In this document: positions 1 to 9,718 of the stretch, in pieces | How the letters are laid out: each line of letters opens with the position of its first letter | How positions within the stretch are numbered: the first letter of the stretch is position 1 | Source of the DNA: Luteibacter anthropi | GTDB taxonomy: Bacteria; Pseudomonadota; Gammaproteobacteria; Xanthomonadales; Rhodanobacteraceae | Assembly: GCF_011759365.1 (NCBI RefSeq) | Contig: NZ_JAARLZ010000001.1 | Coordinates: forward strand, 310,001 to 374,000 | Reading direction: 5' to 3' | Length of the DNA stretch: 64,000 nucleotides | The notes under the pieces: generated by a model | Told to the model about the DNA's origin: nothing | What the model saw: the letters and a program-made list of their open reading frames with translations, nothing else | Databases searched by the model: none | Position numbers and translations under genes: made by a program

Positions 1-1260
1 CTGGTGCGCGGCTTCGTGCGTCGCGGTAGCGCGGCGGTGGGCAACTTCTGGGTCGACATGACCCGTACCACGCTCTACATCCTGCTTCCGCTTTCGCTGG
101 TGATGGCCCTGCTGCTGATCTCGCAGGGCGTGGTGCAGAACGTATCGGCCTACCTCGACGTAGCCACCGTGCAGCACGGCACGCAGACCCTGCCGATGGG
201 CCCGGCCGCTTCGCAGGTGGCGATCAAGATGCTCGGCACCAACGGCGGCGGCTTCTTCAACGCCAACTCCGCGCATCCGTTCGAGAATCCCACGCCGTTC
301 TCGAATTTCATCGAGATGCTGGCGATCTTCCTTATCCCTGCGGCGCTTTGCTACACCTTCGGCAGCATGGTGGGTGACCGCCGCCAGGGCTGGGCGATCC
401 TTGCCACCATGCTGCTTATTTTCGTGCCGCTCACCGTAGGCCTCGTGGCAGCGGAACAGGCGGGCAACCCGGCGCTGCACGGTCTGGCCATCGACGCACA
501 GGCCTCCGCCCTGCAAAGCGGCGGCAACATGGAAGGCAAGGAAACCCGTTTCGGCATCGCCTCGTCGGGTCTGTTCGCCGCCATCACAACGGCCGCGTCC
601 TGCGGTGCGGTGAATGCCGCGCACGACTCGCTCACCCCACTGGGTGGCCTGGTGCCGATGTGGCTGATGCAGCTGGGCGAAGTGATCTTCGGCGGTGTCG
701 GTGCAGGTCTGTACGGCATGCTGGCCTTCGCCGTGGTCGCGGTCTTCATCGCAGGCCTCATGGTGGGCCGCACGCCAGAATACCTCGGCAAGAAGATCGA
801 AGCGTATGAAATGAAGATGGCGAGTCTCGCCGTGCTGATTCCCGCCGCCCTGGTGGTCATCGGCACCGCCGTGGCGGTGATGAGTCCCGCAGGCGTGGCC
901 GGTGTCTCCAATCCGGGTGCACACGGCTTCAGCGAAATGCTTTACGCCGTGAGTTCGGCGTCCAACAACAACGGCAGTGCGTTTGGCGGTCTGTCGGCCA
1001 ATACGCCCTTCTGGAACGTCCTGCTCGGCATCTGCATGTTCCTGGCACGCTTCCCGCTCGCCATCGCGATGCTGGCCATGGCCGGTTCGCTGGCCGCCAA
1101 GCGTCACGTGCCGCCGTCCGCCGGCACCTTGCCCACGCATACGCCGCTGTTCGTGACCCTGCTCGCCTGCGTCGTCATCGTCGTCGGTGCGCTCACCTTC
1201 CTCCCGGCACTCGCCCTCGGGCCGATCGCCGAACACCTGATGTCCGCCACGGGCCACTGA
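1..1260 (+). CDS. kdpA: KdpA, potassium-translocating subunit of the Kdp ATPase (5' truncated by window)
   Basis: This is the K+-selective channel-like subunit of the high-affinity KdpFABC P-type ATPase in the inner membrane. The frame is open from base 1 and ends in TGA at 1258-1260, so the start lies upstream. About 419 codons are visible; family members are around 560-600 residues, so roughly the first quarter to third is missing. Visible selectivity-loop segments include [18 protein letters not shown] (near visible residue 80) and, further on, [13 protein letters not shown]. Hydrophobic segments alternate through the protein as expected for a polytopic subunit. It is followed after 3 bases by kdpB, so the two are co-transcribed. 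The family call is secure; only the N-terminus and the upstream promoter cannot be seen. Confidence 0.97.
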   Translation: MVRGFVRRGSAAVGNFWVDMTRTTLYILLPLSLVMALLLISQGVVQNVSAYLDVATVQHGTQTLPMGPAASQVAIKMLGTNGGGFFNANSAHPFENPTPFSNFIEMLAIFLIPAALCYTFGSMVGDRRQGWAILATMLLIFVPLTVGLVAAEQAGNPALHGLAIDAQASALQSGGNMEGKETRFGIASSGLFAAITTAASCGAVNAAHDSLTPLGGLVPMWLMQLGEVIFGGVGAGLYGMLAFAVVAVFIAGLMVGRTPEYLGKKIEAYEMKMASLAVLIPAALVVIGTAVAVMSPAGVAGVSNPGAHGFSEMLYAVSSASNNNGSAFGGLSANTPFWNVLLGICMFLARFPLAIAMLAMAGSLAAKRHVPPSAGTLPTHTPLFVTLLACVVIVVGALTFLPALALGPIAEHLMSATGH

Positions 1261-1263
1261 TCC

Positions 1264-3336
1264 ATGAACACCCATGCTCATACGCCGCGCGGTTTCGATC
1301 GTGCGCTGGTGATGCGCGCCCTGCGCGACGCGTTTCTCAAGCTCTCGCCGCGGCTGCAGTTCCGCAATCCGGTGATGTTCGTCGTCTTCGTGTGCAGCGT
1401 GCTCACCACCCTGCTCTGGGTGCAGGCGCTCACCGGTCACGGCGAGGCACCCACGGGTTTCATCTTCTGGGTGAGCCTGTGGCTGTGGTTCACGCTGCTG
1501 TTCGCTAACTTCGCCGAGGCGCTGGCGGAAGGTCGCGGCAAGGCCCAGGCCGATGCACTGCGCGGTTCGCGTCGCGACGTGGCAGCAAAGAAGCTGGCTG
1601 GCCCGGATCGCGAGGCTGCCATTACGTTCACGCCGTCGAGCGACCTGCGTACCGGCCATCACGTGCTGGTCGAAGCCGGCGACATCGTGCCCGGCGACGG
1701 CGAGATCGTCGTCGGTGCGGCCAGCGTGGACGAAAGCGCCATCACCGGCGAATCCGCACCGGTGATCCGCGAGTCCGGCGGCGATCGCAGCGCGGTCACC
1801 GGCGGCACCCGCGTGCTGTCCGACTGGATCGTGGTGAAGATCACCAGCAATCCGGGCGAGAGTTTTCTCGACCGCATGATCTCGATGGTGGAAGGCGCCT
1901 CCCGGCGCAAGACACCCAACGAGATCGCGCTGACGATCCTGCTGGCGAAGTTCACCCTGATCTTCCTGCTGGCCTGCGCCACCCTGCTGCCTTACTCGAT
2001 CTACAGCGTGCAGGCCGCCGGCAGCGGCGAGCCGATCAGCCTGACCGTGCTCATCGCCCTGCTGGTCTGCCTGATCCCCACCACCATCGGTGCCCTGCTT
2101 TCGGCCATCGGTATCGCCGGCATGGATCGCATGATCCGCGCCAACGTCATCGCCACCTCCGGCCGTGCCGTGGAGGCCGCAGGCGACGTGGACGTGCTGC
2201 TGCTCGACAAGACCGGCACGATCACCCTCGGCAACCGTCAGGCCGTGGCCTTCCACCCGGCACCGGGCATCGAGGAACGCGAACTGGCCGAAGCCGCCGA
2301 ACTGGCCTCGCGCGCCGACGAAACACCGGAAGGCCGCAGCATCGTGGCCCTTGCCAACGACACCTTCGGCTGGAGCGGTCGCCGTCGCGACGATGCACGT
2401 GCCGTGTTCGTGCCCTTCACCGCGCAGACCCGCATGAGTGGCGTGGACACCGGCACCCGCCACATCCGCAAGGGCGCGATGGATGCCGTGGAGCGCTACC
2501 TGGATTCGCAGGACAGCCACATGCCGCCGCTGGTGCGTCGCATGGCCGAAGACGTCGCTCGTCGTGGCGCCACGCCGCTGATCGTGGTCGACGGCGCGCT
2601 GACCCTGGGCGTGGTCGAGCTGAAAGACATCGTGAAGGACGGCATCAAGGAGCGCTTCGCCGAGATGCGCCGCATGGGCATCCGCACGATCATGATCACC
2701 GGCGACAACCCGCTCACCGCCGCCGCCATTGCGGCCGAGGCCGGCGTGGACGACTTCCTCGCCGAAGCCACCCCTGAAGCGAAGCTCAAGCTGATCCGTG
2801 ACATCCAGGCCGAGAACCGCCTTGTGGCCATGTGCGGTGACGGCACCAACGACGCCCCGGCGCTTGCCCAGGCCGATGTCGCGGTGGCGATGAACAGCGG
2901 CACGCAGGCGGCGAAAGAAGCCGGCAACATGGTCGACCTGGATTCCAATCCGACCAAGTTGATCGAGGTGGTGGGCATCGGCAAGCAGATGCTGATCACC
3001 CGTGGCGCGCTCACCACGTTCTCCATCGCCAACGACATTGCCAAGTATTTCGCCATCATCCCGGCGGCGTTCGCCAGCACCTATCCGGCGCTCAATACGC
3101 TCAACGTGATGCACCTGGCGACACCGCAGAGCGCGATTCTCTCCGCCGTGATCTTCAACGCGCTGATCATCATCTTCCTCATTCCGCTGGCCCTGAAGGG
3201 CGTGGCCTATCGTGCGCTCGGCGCCGGTGCGCTGCTGCGCCGCAACCTGCTCGTCTACGGCCTGGGCGGCATCGCGGTGCCGTTCGTCGGCATCAAGCTG
3301 ATCGACATGTTGCTGGTCCTGGTCGGACTGGCCTGA
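1264..3336 (+). CDS. kdpB: KdpB, ATP-hydrolysing subunit of the Kdp potassium pump
   Basis: KdpB is the P-type ATPase subunit that hydrolyses ATP to drive K+ uptake through KdpA. The 690-residue product has the usual length. The phosphorylation motif DKTGTIT places the phosphorylated aspartate at residue 315. The actuator loop appears as [11 protein letters not shown] near residue 155, and the hinge motif [15 protein letters not shown] lies near residue 527. Transmembrane segments flank these domains, with a C-terminal bundle ending at residue 690. ATG at 1264 is 3 bases after the kdpA stop, indicating tight coupling. The next member of the cluster is a small ORF 14 bases downstream rather than kdpC, which is unusual compared with the classical kdpFABC order. 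Confidence 0.98.
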   Translation: MNTHAHTPRGFDRALVMRALRDAFLKLSPRLQFRNPVMFVVFVCSVLTTLLWVQALTGHGEAPTGFIFWVSLWLWFTLLFANFAEALAEGRGKAQADALRGSRRDVAAKKLAGPDREAAITFTPSSDLRTGHHVLVEAGDIVPGDGEIVVGAASVDESAITGESAPVIRESGGDRSAVTGGTRVLSDWIVVKITSNPGESFLDRMISMVEGASRRKTPNEIALTILLAKFTLIFLLACATLLPYSIYSVQAAGSGEPISLTVLIALLVCLIPTTIGALLSAIGIAGMDRMIRANVIATSGRAVEAAGDVDVLLLDKTGTITLGNRQAVAFHPAPGIEERELAEAAELASRADETPEGRSIVALANDTFGWSGRRRDDARAVFVPFTAQTRMSGVDTGTRHIRKGAMDAVERYLDSQDSHMPPLVRRMAEDVARRGATPLIVVDGALTLGVVELKDIVKDGIKERFAEMRRMGIRTIMITGDNPLTAAAIAAEAGVDDFLAEATPEAKLKLIRDIQAENRLVAMCGDGTNDAPALAQADVAVAMNSGTQAAKEAGNMVDLDSNPTKLIEVVGIGKQMLITRGALTTFSIANDIAKYFAIIPAAFASTYPALNTLNVMHLATPQSAILSAVIFNALIIIFLIPLALKGVAYRALGAGALLRRNLLVYGLGGIAVPFVGIKLIDMLLVLVGLA

Positions 3337-3350
3337 CCCGAGGTATCACC

Positions 3351-3536
3351 ATGCAATCCGTCAAGCTCACCCTGCTCATCGAAGAAGGCGCCGACCTGGA
3401 CATGGAAGTGCGCGTCGTGAACACCGAACAGGCTACCGGCGCGAACACTGCTCCCGTCACGACGCTGCGTCCGCGCGTCGTGATCGTGGGCCGCGATGAC
3501 GACGAATACACGCTCGGCGGCTACGCCGGCATCTGA
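3351..3536 (+). CDS. Small protein of unknown function inside the kdp operon (61 aa)
   Basis: This short ORF lies 14 bases after kdpB and 55 bases before the porin gene. It has a plausible Shine-Dalgarno sequence (GAGGT, 3340-3344) six bases or so before ATG 3351. The product is acidic, with no signal peptide or transmembrane segment; it starts MQSVKLTLLIEEGADLDMEV and ends in a DDDEYTLGGYAGI-like tail. I do not recognise a family. Its position between kdpB and kdpC suggests co-expression under K+ limitation, which is inference. It could be a soluble accessory peptide, or simply a conserved open frame in the leader of the following gene. The RBS, spacing and codon usage favour a real gene. 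Confidence 0.55.
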   Translation: MQSVKLTLLIEEGADLDMEVRVVNTEQATGANTAPVTTLRPRVVIVGRDDDEYTLGGYAGI

Positions 3537-3591
3537 CGCAACACCCACTCACACACACCGAAAAGGGGTCCCGGAAGGGATCGGTCCAACC

Positions 3592-5013
3592 ATGCGCACC
3601 ACTCGTTATGCTTTTCTTGCCGCCATCCTCGCGGTCGCCCCGGTCTCGAAGGCGCTTGCCGCCGACGGCAGCGACGACTGCTCCAAGGGCTTCTTCACGC
3701 GTCTTGCCGCTGCCTATAGCGAAGACGCCCAGCCCGCCGACCCGAACGCTCCGGCGCCGGCACGCCGCGCCATGCCGTCGCCGCTCCCGTCGATGCCGTT
3801 CCCCTCGGCGGAGTGGCAGCTAGGTGGTGTCGAATACCCCATCGGCGTACCGAACCTGAATTCGCAGTACCCGCTGGAAAAGGCATTGACCTGCACCCGC
3901 GTCGGCAAGTGGATGAAGGACAACCGCATCGAGGTATACGGTTGGATCAATCCGTCGGTCAACGCCAGCAGCTCGCAGCACACGAACTACCCGCTGTCGT
4001 ATGCCACGCGTCCGAATCGTGTCGAGTTCAACCAGGCGCTGCTGCGCATCGAGCGCCTGCCGGACACAGTGCAGACTGACCACATCGACTGGGGTTTCCA
4101 CATCGATAACCTTTACGGTTACGACTACCACTACACCACGATGAAGGGTGTCTTCAGCAACCAGTACCTGAACAATCCGCGTGCGGACCAGGCGCTGCCG
4201 GGCAAGACCTATGGTTACGACCCGATGCTGTTCTACGGCGAAATCTATCTGCCGCATATCGCCGAGGGCATGGTCGTGCGCGTGGGTCGTTACCTGTCGC
4301 TGCCCGATATCGAGGCGCAGTTCTCGCCCAACAATTATCTCGTGACCCACTCGGTGCTCTATACGGTCGACCCGTATACACAGATGGGCATCATGACCAC
4401 CACACGCCTCAACCAGCAGTGGACGGTGCAGATCGGCATCAATGGTGGCAACGACACGGCTGTGTGGAACCATCAGTCGCGACCCACCCTGCAGGCCTGC
4501 GTGCGCTGGGTGTCGGCCGACAACAACGACATGCTGTATCCCTGCGTCAACAGCTTCAACTCGTCCGACTACAACTACAACAACGTGCAGATGTACGTGA
4601 CGACGTGGGGCCATCGCTTCAGTGAGAGCGTGCACATCCTCACCGAGGCGTACTACATGTACGGCCGGAACATCCCGGGTTATGGCCCGGATGGCACGCC
4701 GGGCGTGCCGGGTTCGTCGGCCACGGCCGGCAAGGCGGGTGAGTACGGCATCGTCAATTACTTCAACGTGGCGATCAACACCACCAACATGTTCTCGTTT
4801 CGCAACGAGTGGTACAACGACCAGAAGGGTCAGCGTACCGGTTACGCCACGCGCTACACGACGCACACGCTGGGCATGACGCACTGGGTCAGCCAGGACC
4901 TGGAGATCCGCCCCGAGCTGCGTTACGAGAAGTCGTACGACGTGGCCGCCTACGACGGCGGTCGCAAGAACAACCAGCTGAGCGCCATCGTCGACGCGAT
5001 CCTGCATTACTGA
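3592..5013 (+). CDS. Outer-membrane beta-barrel porin within the kdp operon (OmpL/BBP2-like)
   Basis: This 473-residue product starts at ATG 3592, where a signal peptide begins ([17 protein letters not shown], cleavage likely after ALA-A near residue 22). The frame is open further upstream to 3496, but that extension overlaps the 61-codon ORF and lacks signal-peptide character. A purine-rich RBS lies at 3575-3580. The mature part is rich in aromatic and alternating polar residues ([40 protein letters not shown]) and ends in a strand finishing with tyrosine (VDAILHY), typical of outer-membrane barrels. It resembles the putative beta-barrel porin-2 (OmpL-like) group. Lying between kdpB and kdpC, it probably lets K+ or another solute cross the outer membrane when kdp is induced; that role is inference. 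Confidence 0.75.
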   Translation: MRTTRYAFLAAILAVAPVSKALAADGSDDCSKGFFTRLAAAYSEDAQPADPNAPAPARRAMPSPLPSMPFPSAEWQLGGVEYPIGVPNLNSQYPLEKALTCTRVGKWMKDNRIEVYGWINPSVNASSSQHTNYPLSYATRPNRVEFNQALLRIERLPDTVQTDHIDWGFHIDNLYGYDYHYTTMKGVFSNQYLNNPRADQALPGKTYGYDPMLFYGEIYLPHIAEGMVVRVGRYLSLPDIEAQFSPNNYLVTHSVLYTVDPYTQMGIMTTTRLNQQWTVQIGINGGNDTAVWNHQSRPTLQACVRWVSADNNDMLYPCVNSFNSSDYNYNNVQMYVTTWGHRFSESVHILTEAYYMYGRNIPGYGPDGTPGVPGSSATAGKAGEYGIVNYFNVAINTTNMFSFRNEWYNDQKGQRTGYATRYTTHTLGMTHWVSQDLEIRPELRYEKSYDVAAYDGGRKNNQLSAIVDAILHY

Positions 5014-5023
5014 GGCAACACCC

Positions 5024-5599
5024 ATGAGCACCCTGCTGCGCAACGCGATCGTCCTTCTCCTGCTGCTGACCGCCGTCACGGGGGTGGCTTATCCGGCCGT
5101 GGTCGGTGGCCTGGGCCACCTGCTGTTTCCGCATGAAGCCGGCGGCAGCATCGTGGAGCGTGACGGCAAGCCGGTCGGTTCGTCGCTGATCGGCCAGTCG
5201 TTCACGGATCCGCGCTATTTCTGGAGCCGTCCGTCGGCTACGACGCCGACGTCCAACAATGGCGCGTCGTCGTCGCCGTCCAACCAGGGCCCGACCAATC
5301 CGGCGCTCACGGATGCCGTGAAGCAGCGTATCGCTGCCCTGCAGTCCGCTGATCCGGGCAACCAGGCGCCCGTACCGGTGGACCTGGTCACCGCCTCGGG
5401 CAGCGGCCTGGACCCGGAGATCAGCCCGGCCGCTGCCGAATACCAGCTGGCTCGCGTGGCGCGGCTACGTGGGCTGGCGCAGGCGAAGGTGCGTGAACTG
5501 GTAGCCGCCCATACGCAGGGTCGGCAGTTCGGTGTGCTGGGTGAGCCGCGGGTCAACGTGGTGCAGCTCAACCTCGCGCTGGATCGGGCGTCGCGGTAA
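5024..5599 (+). CDS. kdpC: KdpC, stabilising subunit of the Kdp potassium pump
   Basis: KdpC is the single-span subunit that stabilises KdpAB and raises ATP affinity. The 191-residue protein has one N-terminal membrane segment (residues about 5-30, [20 protein letters not shown]) and the family motifs [20 protein letters not shown] and [22 protein letters not shown] 5024 follows the porin stop by 10 bases, so it belongs to the same transcription unit. The window shows no kdpF, which would lie upstream of kdpA. A cluster of REP-like repeats follows immediately and separates kdpC from kdpDE. Confidence 0.97.
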   Translation: MSTLLRNAIVLLLLLTAVTGVAYPAVVGGLGHLLFPHEAGGSIVERDGKPVGSSLIGQSFTDPRYFWSRPSATTPTSNNGASSSPSNQGPTNPALTDAVKQRIAALQSADPGNQAPVPVDLVTASGSGLDPEISPAAAEYQLARVARLRGLAQAKVRELVAAHTQGRQFGVLGEPRVNVVQLNLALDRASR

Positions 5600-5615
5600 C
5601 CGCGGTCGCTCCGGA

Positions 5616-5770
5616 CCGGTCGCGCGCAAGGCGCGCTCCTACACGGCACCCCTGTCGCGCACGACCGCCACAGGCGATACGCAACGGACCCATGTAGGAG
5701 CGCGCCCCGCGCGCGACCGGCCCAGGCGATACGCAACAGGCTCGTGTAGGAGCGCGCCTCGCGCGCGACC
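5616..5770. repeat. REP-like palindromic repeats, three copies between kdpC and kdpD
   Basis: Three copies of the window-wide repeat with consensus TGTAGGAGCGCGCC...GCGCGCGACCGG occur here: one reversed (5616-5643) and two forward (5693-5720, 5745-5770). The two forward copies are each preceded by a shared AGGCGATACGCAAC segment, so a unit of about 52 bp has been duplicated. Such GC-rich palindromes can fold in RNA or DNA and may insulate kdpABC from kdpDE transcription. Confidence 0.9.
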
Positions 5771-5839
5771 GCTCCGAAGCGATGCCCCACCCACCCCCAC
5801 ATCCATTAGGATTTTCCCATCCCCCCAGGCCATCGACCC

Positions 5840-8500
5840 ATGACCGACACCCGCGACGCCCGGGCCGATGCCCTGCTCAACACGGTAAAGAACGATGTCG
5901 GCCAGCGACTGAAGATCTTCCTCGGCGCCGCGCCCGGGGTCGGCAAGACCTACGCCATGCTCTCCGCCGCGCGCGACCTGCGCCGGCAGGGCATCGACGT
6001 AGTCGTGGGCCTGGTCGAAACCCACGGTCGTGCGGAAACGGCCGCCCTTCTCGACGGCATGGAAGTGCTGCCGACGCGCACGGCCCAATACGCCGGCCGT
6101 GAATTTCGCGAATTCGACCTCGAAGCGGCCCTTGCCCGCCGCCCGGCGGTGATCCTCGTCGACGAGCTGGCTCACACCAACCTGCCCGGCGGCCGCCACG
6201 CCCGCCGATGGCAGGACATCGCCGAACTGCTCGACGCGGGCATCGAGGTGTACACGGCCCTCAACGTGCAACACCTGGAAAGCCTCAACGACCAGGTGCG
6301 CCGCATCACCAACGTGGCCGTGCGCGAGACGGTGCCCGATGCCTTCCTCGACCGCGCACGCGACATCGTGCTGGTGGACCTGCCGCCGCGCGAACTGATC
6401 GGTCGCCTGAAACAGGGCAAGGTCTACGTGCCGGAAACGGCAGCCGTGGCACTCGATGCCTTCTTCTCCCCGACCAATCTCGCCGCACTGCGCGAACTGG
6501 CGGTGGAAACCGTTGCCTCGCACGTGGACAGCGACCTGCGCGAACACATGCTCGCGCGCGGCGGCGCCATGCCGGTACGTCGTCGTTGCATGGCCGCCAT
6601 CGATGGTCACGCACAGAGCGAATACCTCGTGCGCATCGCACGTCGCATCGCCGAACGCCGTGGTGCGCCATGGAGCGTCGTCTTCGTGGATCGCGGCGGC
6701 CTGTCCGACGAGCGTCGCGAGCGTGTCGATGCCGCGATGCGGCTTGCCCGCCGCCTCGGCGGCGAGGCCGTGATCCTGCGTGGTCACGCCGTGGCCGACG
6801 AGCTGCTGGCCTGGGCCGATCGCGAAGGCGTAGGCCAGATCATCGTGGGGCGCACGCGCGAGCGGCCCATCGCCCGCCGGCTCGGCTATTCGCTCACCCA
6901 GCAACTGCTCCGCCGCGGGGCACACCTGGAACTGACGATCGTCGCGACGCCGACCGAGCGCGCCCGTGCACGCCGCCGGCTGCGCCTGCCCGAGCATCCG
7001 AACGACCGCAAGGACTACGTCTTCGCCACCCTGGCGACCGTGGCTGCCATGGCGCTGGCTTTCGTGGCCGACCGCTTTTTGTCTGTCGCCAACCTCTCCC
7101 TGATCTTCCTCACCGCCGTGCTGGCCGTGGCGGTGCGCACGCGCATGGCGGTGGCCGTCTACACCGCATTGCTCTGCTTCGTGGGCTATAACTTTTTCTT
7201 CGCGCCGCCCCGCTACACGCTGGCGATCGCCAACGCAGACGACGTGCTCGCCGTCGTACTGTTCCTGGCGGCGGCCCTGGTATGCAGCCGGCTCGCGACA
7301 CGCCTGGCGGGGCAGGTGACGTCACTGCGCGCCGCGCAAGTGCGCGGCCGGGCGCTGGTGAGCCTCGGCCAGCAGCTGGCGACCAGCGCCGATGCCGATG
7401 GTATTCGCGCCGCCGGTGCCCGCGCGCTGGCGCGCACGCTCGATGCCGAGGTGGCGATCCTCGCCCGCGATGCGAGTGCCCACCTGGGCGTGGTGACGTC
7501 GATGCCGGATGCGTTCGCCCTGTCCACACAGGATCGCGCCGCTGCCGACTGGAGTGAGATCCATGCCGAACCGGCAGGCCGCTACACCGATACGCTCAAT
7601 GCCGCGTCGTGCTGGATGCTGCCGCTGGGTGCGGAACACCAGCGTGCGGGCGTCGCCGCGCTTCGCTTCCCGCTTGGCGCACGCGAGCCTGACGCAGACC
7701 GTCGTGGCCTCGCGCTGGCGATGGTGCAGGACATCGGCCAGGCGCTGGAACGCGCACGCCTGGCCACCGAGCTGGAAAGCGCCCGCGTGCAGGGCGAAAC
7801 GGAACGCCTGCGCAGTGCACTGCTGTCGTCCGTGTCGCACGACCTTCGCTCGCCGCTGGCTTCGATGATCGGCTCGGCGGGCACCCTGCTCAGCTACGAA
7901 GCCCAGCTGCCCGTGGAGGAGCGGCGCGAACTGCTGGAAGCCATTCTCGGCGAAGGCCAGCGCCTGGATCGTTACATCCAGAATCTTCTCGACATGACCC
8001 GCCTGGGCCACGGCACCCTCAAGCTCAACCGCGACTGGGTGGATGCCGGCGAGATCGTCGCCGCCTCGGTAAGCCGCCTGCGCAAGCTGTTTCCGGATAC
8101 CCGCGTGGACGTGCACCTGCCAGCCGATACGGTACTGCTGCACGTGCATCCGGCGCTCATCGAGCAGGCGCTGTTCAACATCCTGGAGAACGCGGCCAGC
8201 TTCTCGCCACGTGACGAAGCCGTGCGAGTGATCGTGCGCACGGAGGCCGGGCGCCTGCTCGTGGACGTGGCCGACCGTGGCCCGGGCATCCCCGAAGACG
8301 AACGTGCCCGGATCTTCGACATGTTCTATTCGGTATCGCGCGGCGATCGCGGCAAGCAGGGCACGGGACTGGGGCTTGCGATCTGTCGCGGCATGATCGG
8401 TGCGCATGGTGGTAGCGTGGAGGCCTTGCCCCACGTGGGCGGTGGCACGACCATCCGGGTCTCGCTGCCACTGCCTCCGCCACCTGACGACACCCCATGA
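5840..8500 (+). CDS. kdpD: KdpD, membrane sensor histidine kinase for K+ limitation/turgor
   Basis: KdpD senses K+ limitation and phosphorylates KdpE. The 886-residue protein has the full family layout: an N-terminal KdpD domain with Walker A GAAPGVGKT (residues 29-37) and DELAHTN, a universal-stress-like domain (about 250-370), four closely spaced membrane segments (about 392-490, including CFVGYNFFFAPP), a GAF-like region, and a HisKA/HATPase core. The H-box SVSHDLRSPL puts the phosphorylated histidine at residue 667; ATP-binding N and G boxes follow (ILENAASFSPRDE, DRGPGIPEDE, GTGLGLAIC). ATG 5840 is the first good start after the repeat cluster. The stop overlaps the kdpE start by ATGA, implying translational coupling. 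Confidence 0.98.
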   Translation: MTDTRDARADALLNTVKNDVGQRLKIFLGAAPGVGKTYAMLSAARDLRRQGIDVVVGLVETHGRAETAALLDGMEVLPTRTAQYAGREFREFDLEAALARRPAVILVDELAHTNLPGGRHARRWQDIAELLDAGIEVYTALNVQHLESLNDQVRRITNVAVRETVPDAFLDRARDIVLVDLPPRELIGRLKQGKVYVPETAAVALDAFFSPTNLAALRELAVETVASHVDSDLREHMLARGGAMPVRRRCMAAIDGHAQSEYLVRIARRIAERRGAPWSVVFVDRGGLSDERRERVDAAMRLARRLGGEAVILRGHAVADELLAWADREGVGQIIVGRTRERPIARRLGYSLTQQLLRRGAHLELTIVATPTERARARRRLRLPEHPNDRKDYVFATLATVAAMALAFVADRFLSVANLSLIFLTAVLAVAVRTRMAVAVYTALLCFVGYNFFFAPPRYTLAIANADDVLAVVLFLAAALVCSRLATRLAGQVTSLRAAQVRGRALVSLGQQLATSADADGIRAAGARALARTLDAEVAILARDASAHLGVVTSMPDAFALSTQDRAAADWSEIHAEPAGRYTDTLNAASCWMLPLGAEHQRAGVAALRFPLGAREPDADRRGLALAMVQDIGQALERARLATELESARVQGETERLRSALLSSVSHDLRSPLASMIGSAGTLLSYEAQLPVEERRELLEAILGEGQRLDRYIQNLLDMTRLGHGTLKLNRDWVDAGEIVAASVSRLRKLFPDTRVDVHLPADTVLLHVHPALIEQALFNILENAASFSPRDEAVRVIVRTEAGRLLVDVADRGPGIPEDERARIFDMFYSVSRGDRGKQGTGLGLAICRGMIGAHGGSVEALPHVGGGTTIRVSLPLPPPPDDTP

Positions 8501-9195
8501 ACCCAACCGCCCACCGTGTGCTGGTGATCGACGACGAAGCCCAGATCCGCCGATTCCTCGACATCGGCCTGCGTGCCGAGGGCTACCAGGTATTGCTCGC
8601 CGCCAACGGTGAGGAGGGCCTGGGCCTTGCGGCCACGCAGTCGCCGGACATCGTCATCCTCGACATCGGCCTGCCCGACATGGAAGGCCACGACGTGCTG
8701 CGCGAGATCCGTGGCTGGAGCCCCGTGCCGGTGGTGATGCTGTCGGTGCGTGACGCGGAAACGGAAAAAGTGAAGGCGCTGGATGCTGGCGCCAACGACT
8801 ACGTGACCAAGCCTTTCGGCATCCAGGAGCTGATGGCGCGCCTGCGTGTGCTGCTGCGGCAGAGCGCGAAGGGCGGCGAGCCGCAGGCGCCCGTGCGCTA
8901 CGACGACGAACGCCTGTCGGTGGACCTGGCCCGGCGCGAGGTGTTTCTCGATGACCAGCCGGTGTCGCTGACCCGCAAGGAATTCGCCGTGCTCTCACTG
9001 CTGGTGCGCCACCCCGGTCGCGTGGTGAGCCAGCAGCAGATATTGCGCGAGGTCTGGGGCGGCACGCACGTGCAGGACACCCATTACCTGCGCATCGTCA
9101 TGGGCAAGCTGCGCCAGAAGCTGGGCGACGATCCGGCCACGCCGCGCTGGCTGAAGACCGAACCGGGCGTCGGCTACCGCTTTCCGGCGCACTGA
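8497..9195 (+). CDS. kdpE: KdpE, response regulator of the kdp operon
   Basis: KdpE is the OmpR/PhoB-type regulator that activates kdp transcription when phosphorylated by KdpD. The 232-residue protein has a receiver domain with acidic pocket DDE (residues 12-14), phosphoacceptor D56 in VILDIGLPDMEG and K105 in VTKPFG. A C-terminal winged-helix domain follows (about 130-230; LTRKEFAVLSLLVRHPGRVVS, ending LKTEPGVGYRF in pieces). It starts within the last codon of kdpD (ATGA at 8497-8500). No obvious strong terminator follows. Confidence 0.98.
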   Translation: MNPTAHRVLVIDDEAQIRRFLDIGLRAEGYQVLLAANGEEGLGLAATQSPDIVILDIGLPDMEGHDVLREIRGWSPVPVVMLSVRDAETEKVKALDAGANDYVTKPFGIQELMARLRVLLRQSAKGGEPQAPVRYDDERLSVDLARREVFLDDQPVSLTRKEFAVLSLLVRHPGRVVSQQQILREVWGGTHVQDTHYLRIVMGKLRQKLGDDPATPRWLKTEPGVGYRFPAH

Positions 9196-9247
9196 CCTCC
9201 CATGCAGACAGGCCTCGCCTTCGTAGGCGACGTCTTCACATTTTTTG

Positions 9248-9263
9248 AGAATCCTTCCATATC
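9248..9263. repeat. Short repeated intergenic motif, copy 1
   Basis: The 16-mer AGAATCCTTCCATATC preceded by a T-run occurs here between kdpE and the following secreted-protein gene, and again at 34638-34653 upstream of the 22-codon ORF. Both copies are intergenic and follow five to six thymines. Its meaning is unknown. Confidence 0.5.
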
Positions 9264-9326
9264 GGTCCGCTCTTGCGGCCGTCACGCTGCCCCGTCTGGA
9301 AAACGTCCCTTTACGAGGAGCCTGGG

Positions 9327-9710
9327 GTGGGAACTCTTCAACCGACGCGGCGGCGCATGCCGTCCGTGTTTGTCCTGATTCTGTCGCTGTGCCTGTTCGC
9401 ACCGGCGCTCGCCGTCGTGGTCGATTGCGGCGAAGAACACTACGTCAGCGGCACGCATCGCCTGCCAACCCACGAGGAAGCCATGGCGCAATGCCGTGAG
9501 CAGGAAACGGCCATGGTCGGCACCGGCGCATGGCGAAGCGTGCGCTCCTGCTACGACGTGGCCGCTCCCGGCGAACATGGGCCATGGGTGCATGGCCGTA
9601 TCGGCGTCGATGTCGTTGCCAGTGCCGGTGGCGATCCCATGACCTTCGAAGCGCTATGGATGTGCAAGCCGACGACGGGGCGCGACATGGACGGCCCCGC
9701 CTTCGACTGA
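9327..9710 (+). CDS. Small secreted protein of unknown function (127 aa)
   Basis: I do not recognise a family. The frame is open from 9273, but GTG at 9327 has the best ribosome site (GAGGAG at 9315-9320, six-base gap). It gives a basic n-region (TRRRM) followed by a hydrophobic signal core (FVLILSLCLFAPALA). ATG 9357 is the alternative start and would lose the basic residues. The mature part has four cysteines (DCGEEHY, AQCREQE, RSCYDV, WMCKP), suggesting a disulfide-stabilised periplasmic protein. It is monocistronic, with kdpE upstream and the convergent AraC gene 8 bases beyond its stop. No membrane anchor or lipobox is visible. Confidence 0.6.
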   Translation: MGTLQPTRRRMPSVFVLILSLCLFAPALAVVVDCGEEHYVSGTHRLPTHEEAMAQCREQETAMVGTGAWRSVRSCYDVAAPGEHGPWVHGRIGVDVVASAGGDPMTFEALWMCKPTTGRDMDGPAFD

Positions 9711-9718
9711 TGCCGCGA

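Noticed and set aside
3496-3591. Longer N-terminus for the porin
   Set aside because: It would overlap the 61-codon ORF and bury the signal peptide 32 residues inside the protein.
3820-5079. 419-codon minus-strand frame opposite the porin
   Set aside because: The histidine/valine/arginine-rich translation results from barrel codons read backwards; the porin has a signal peptide and operon context.
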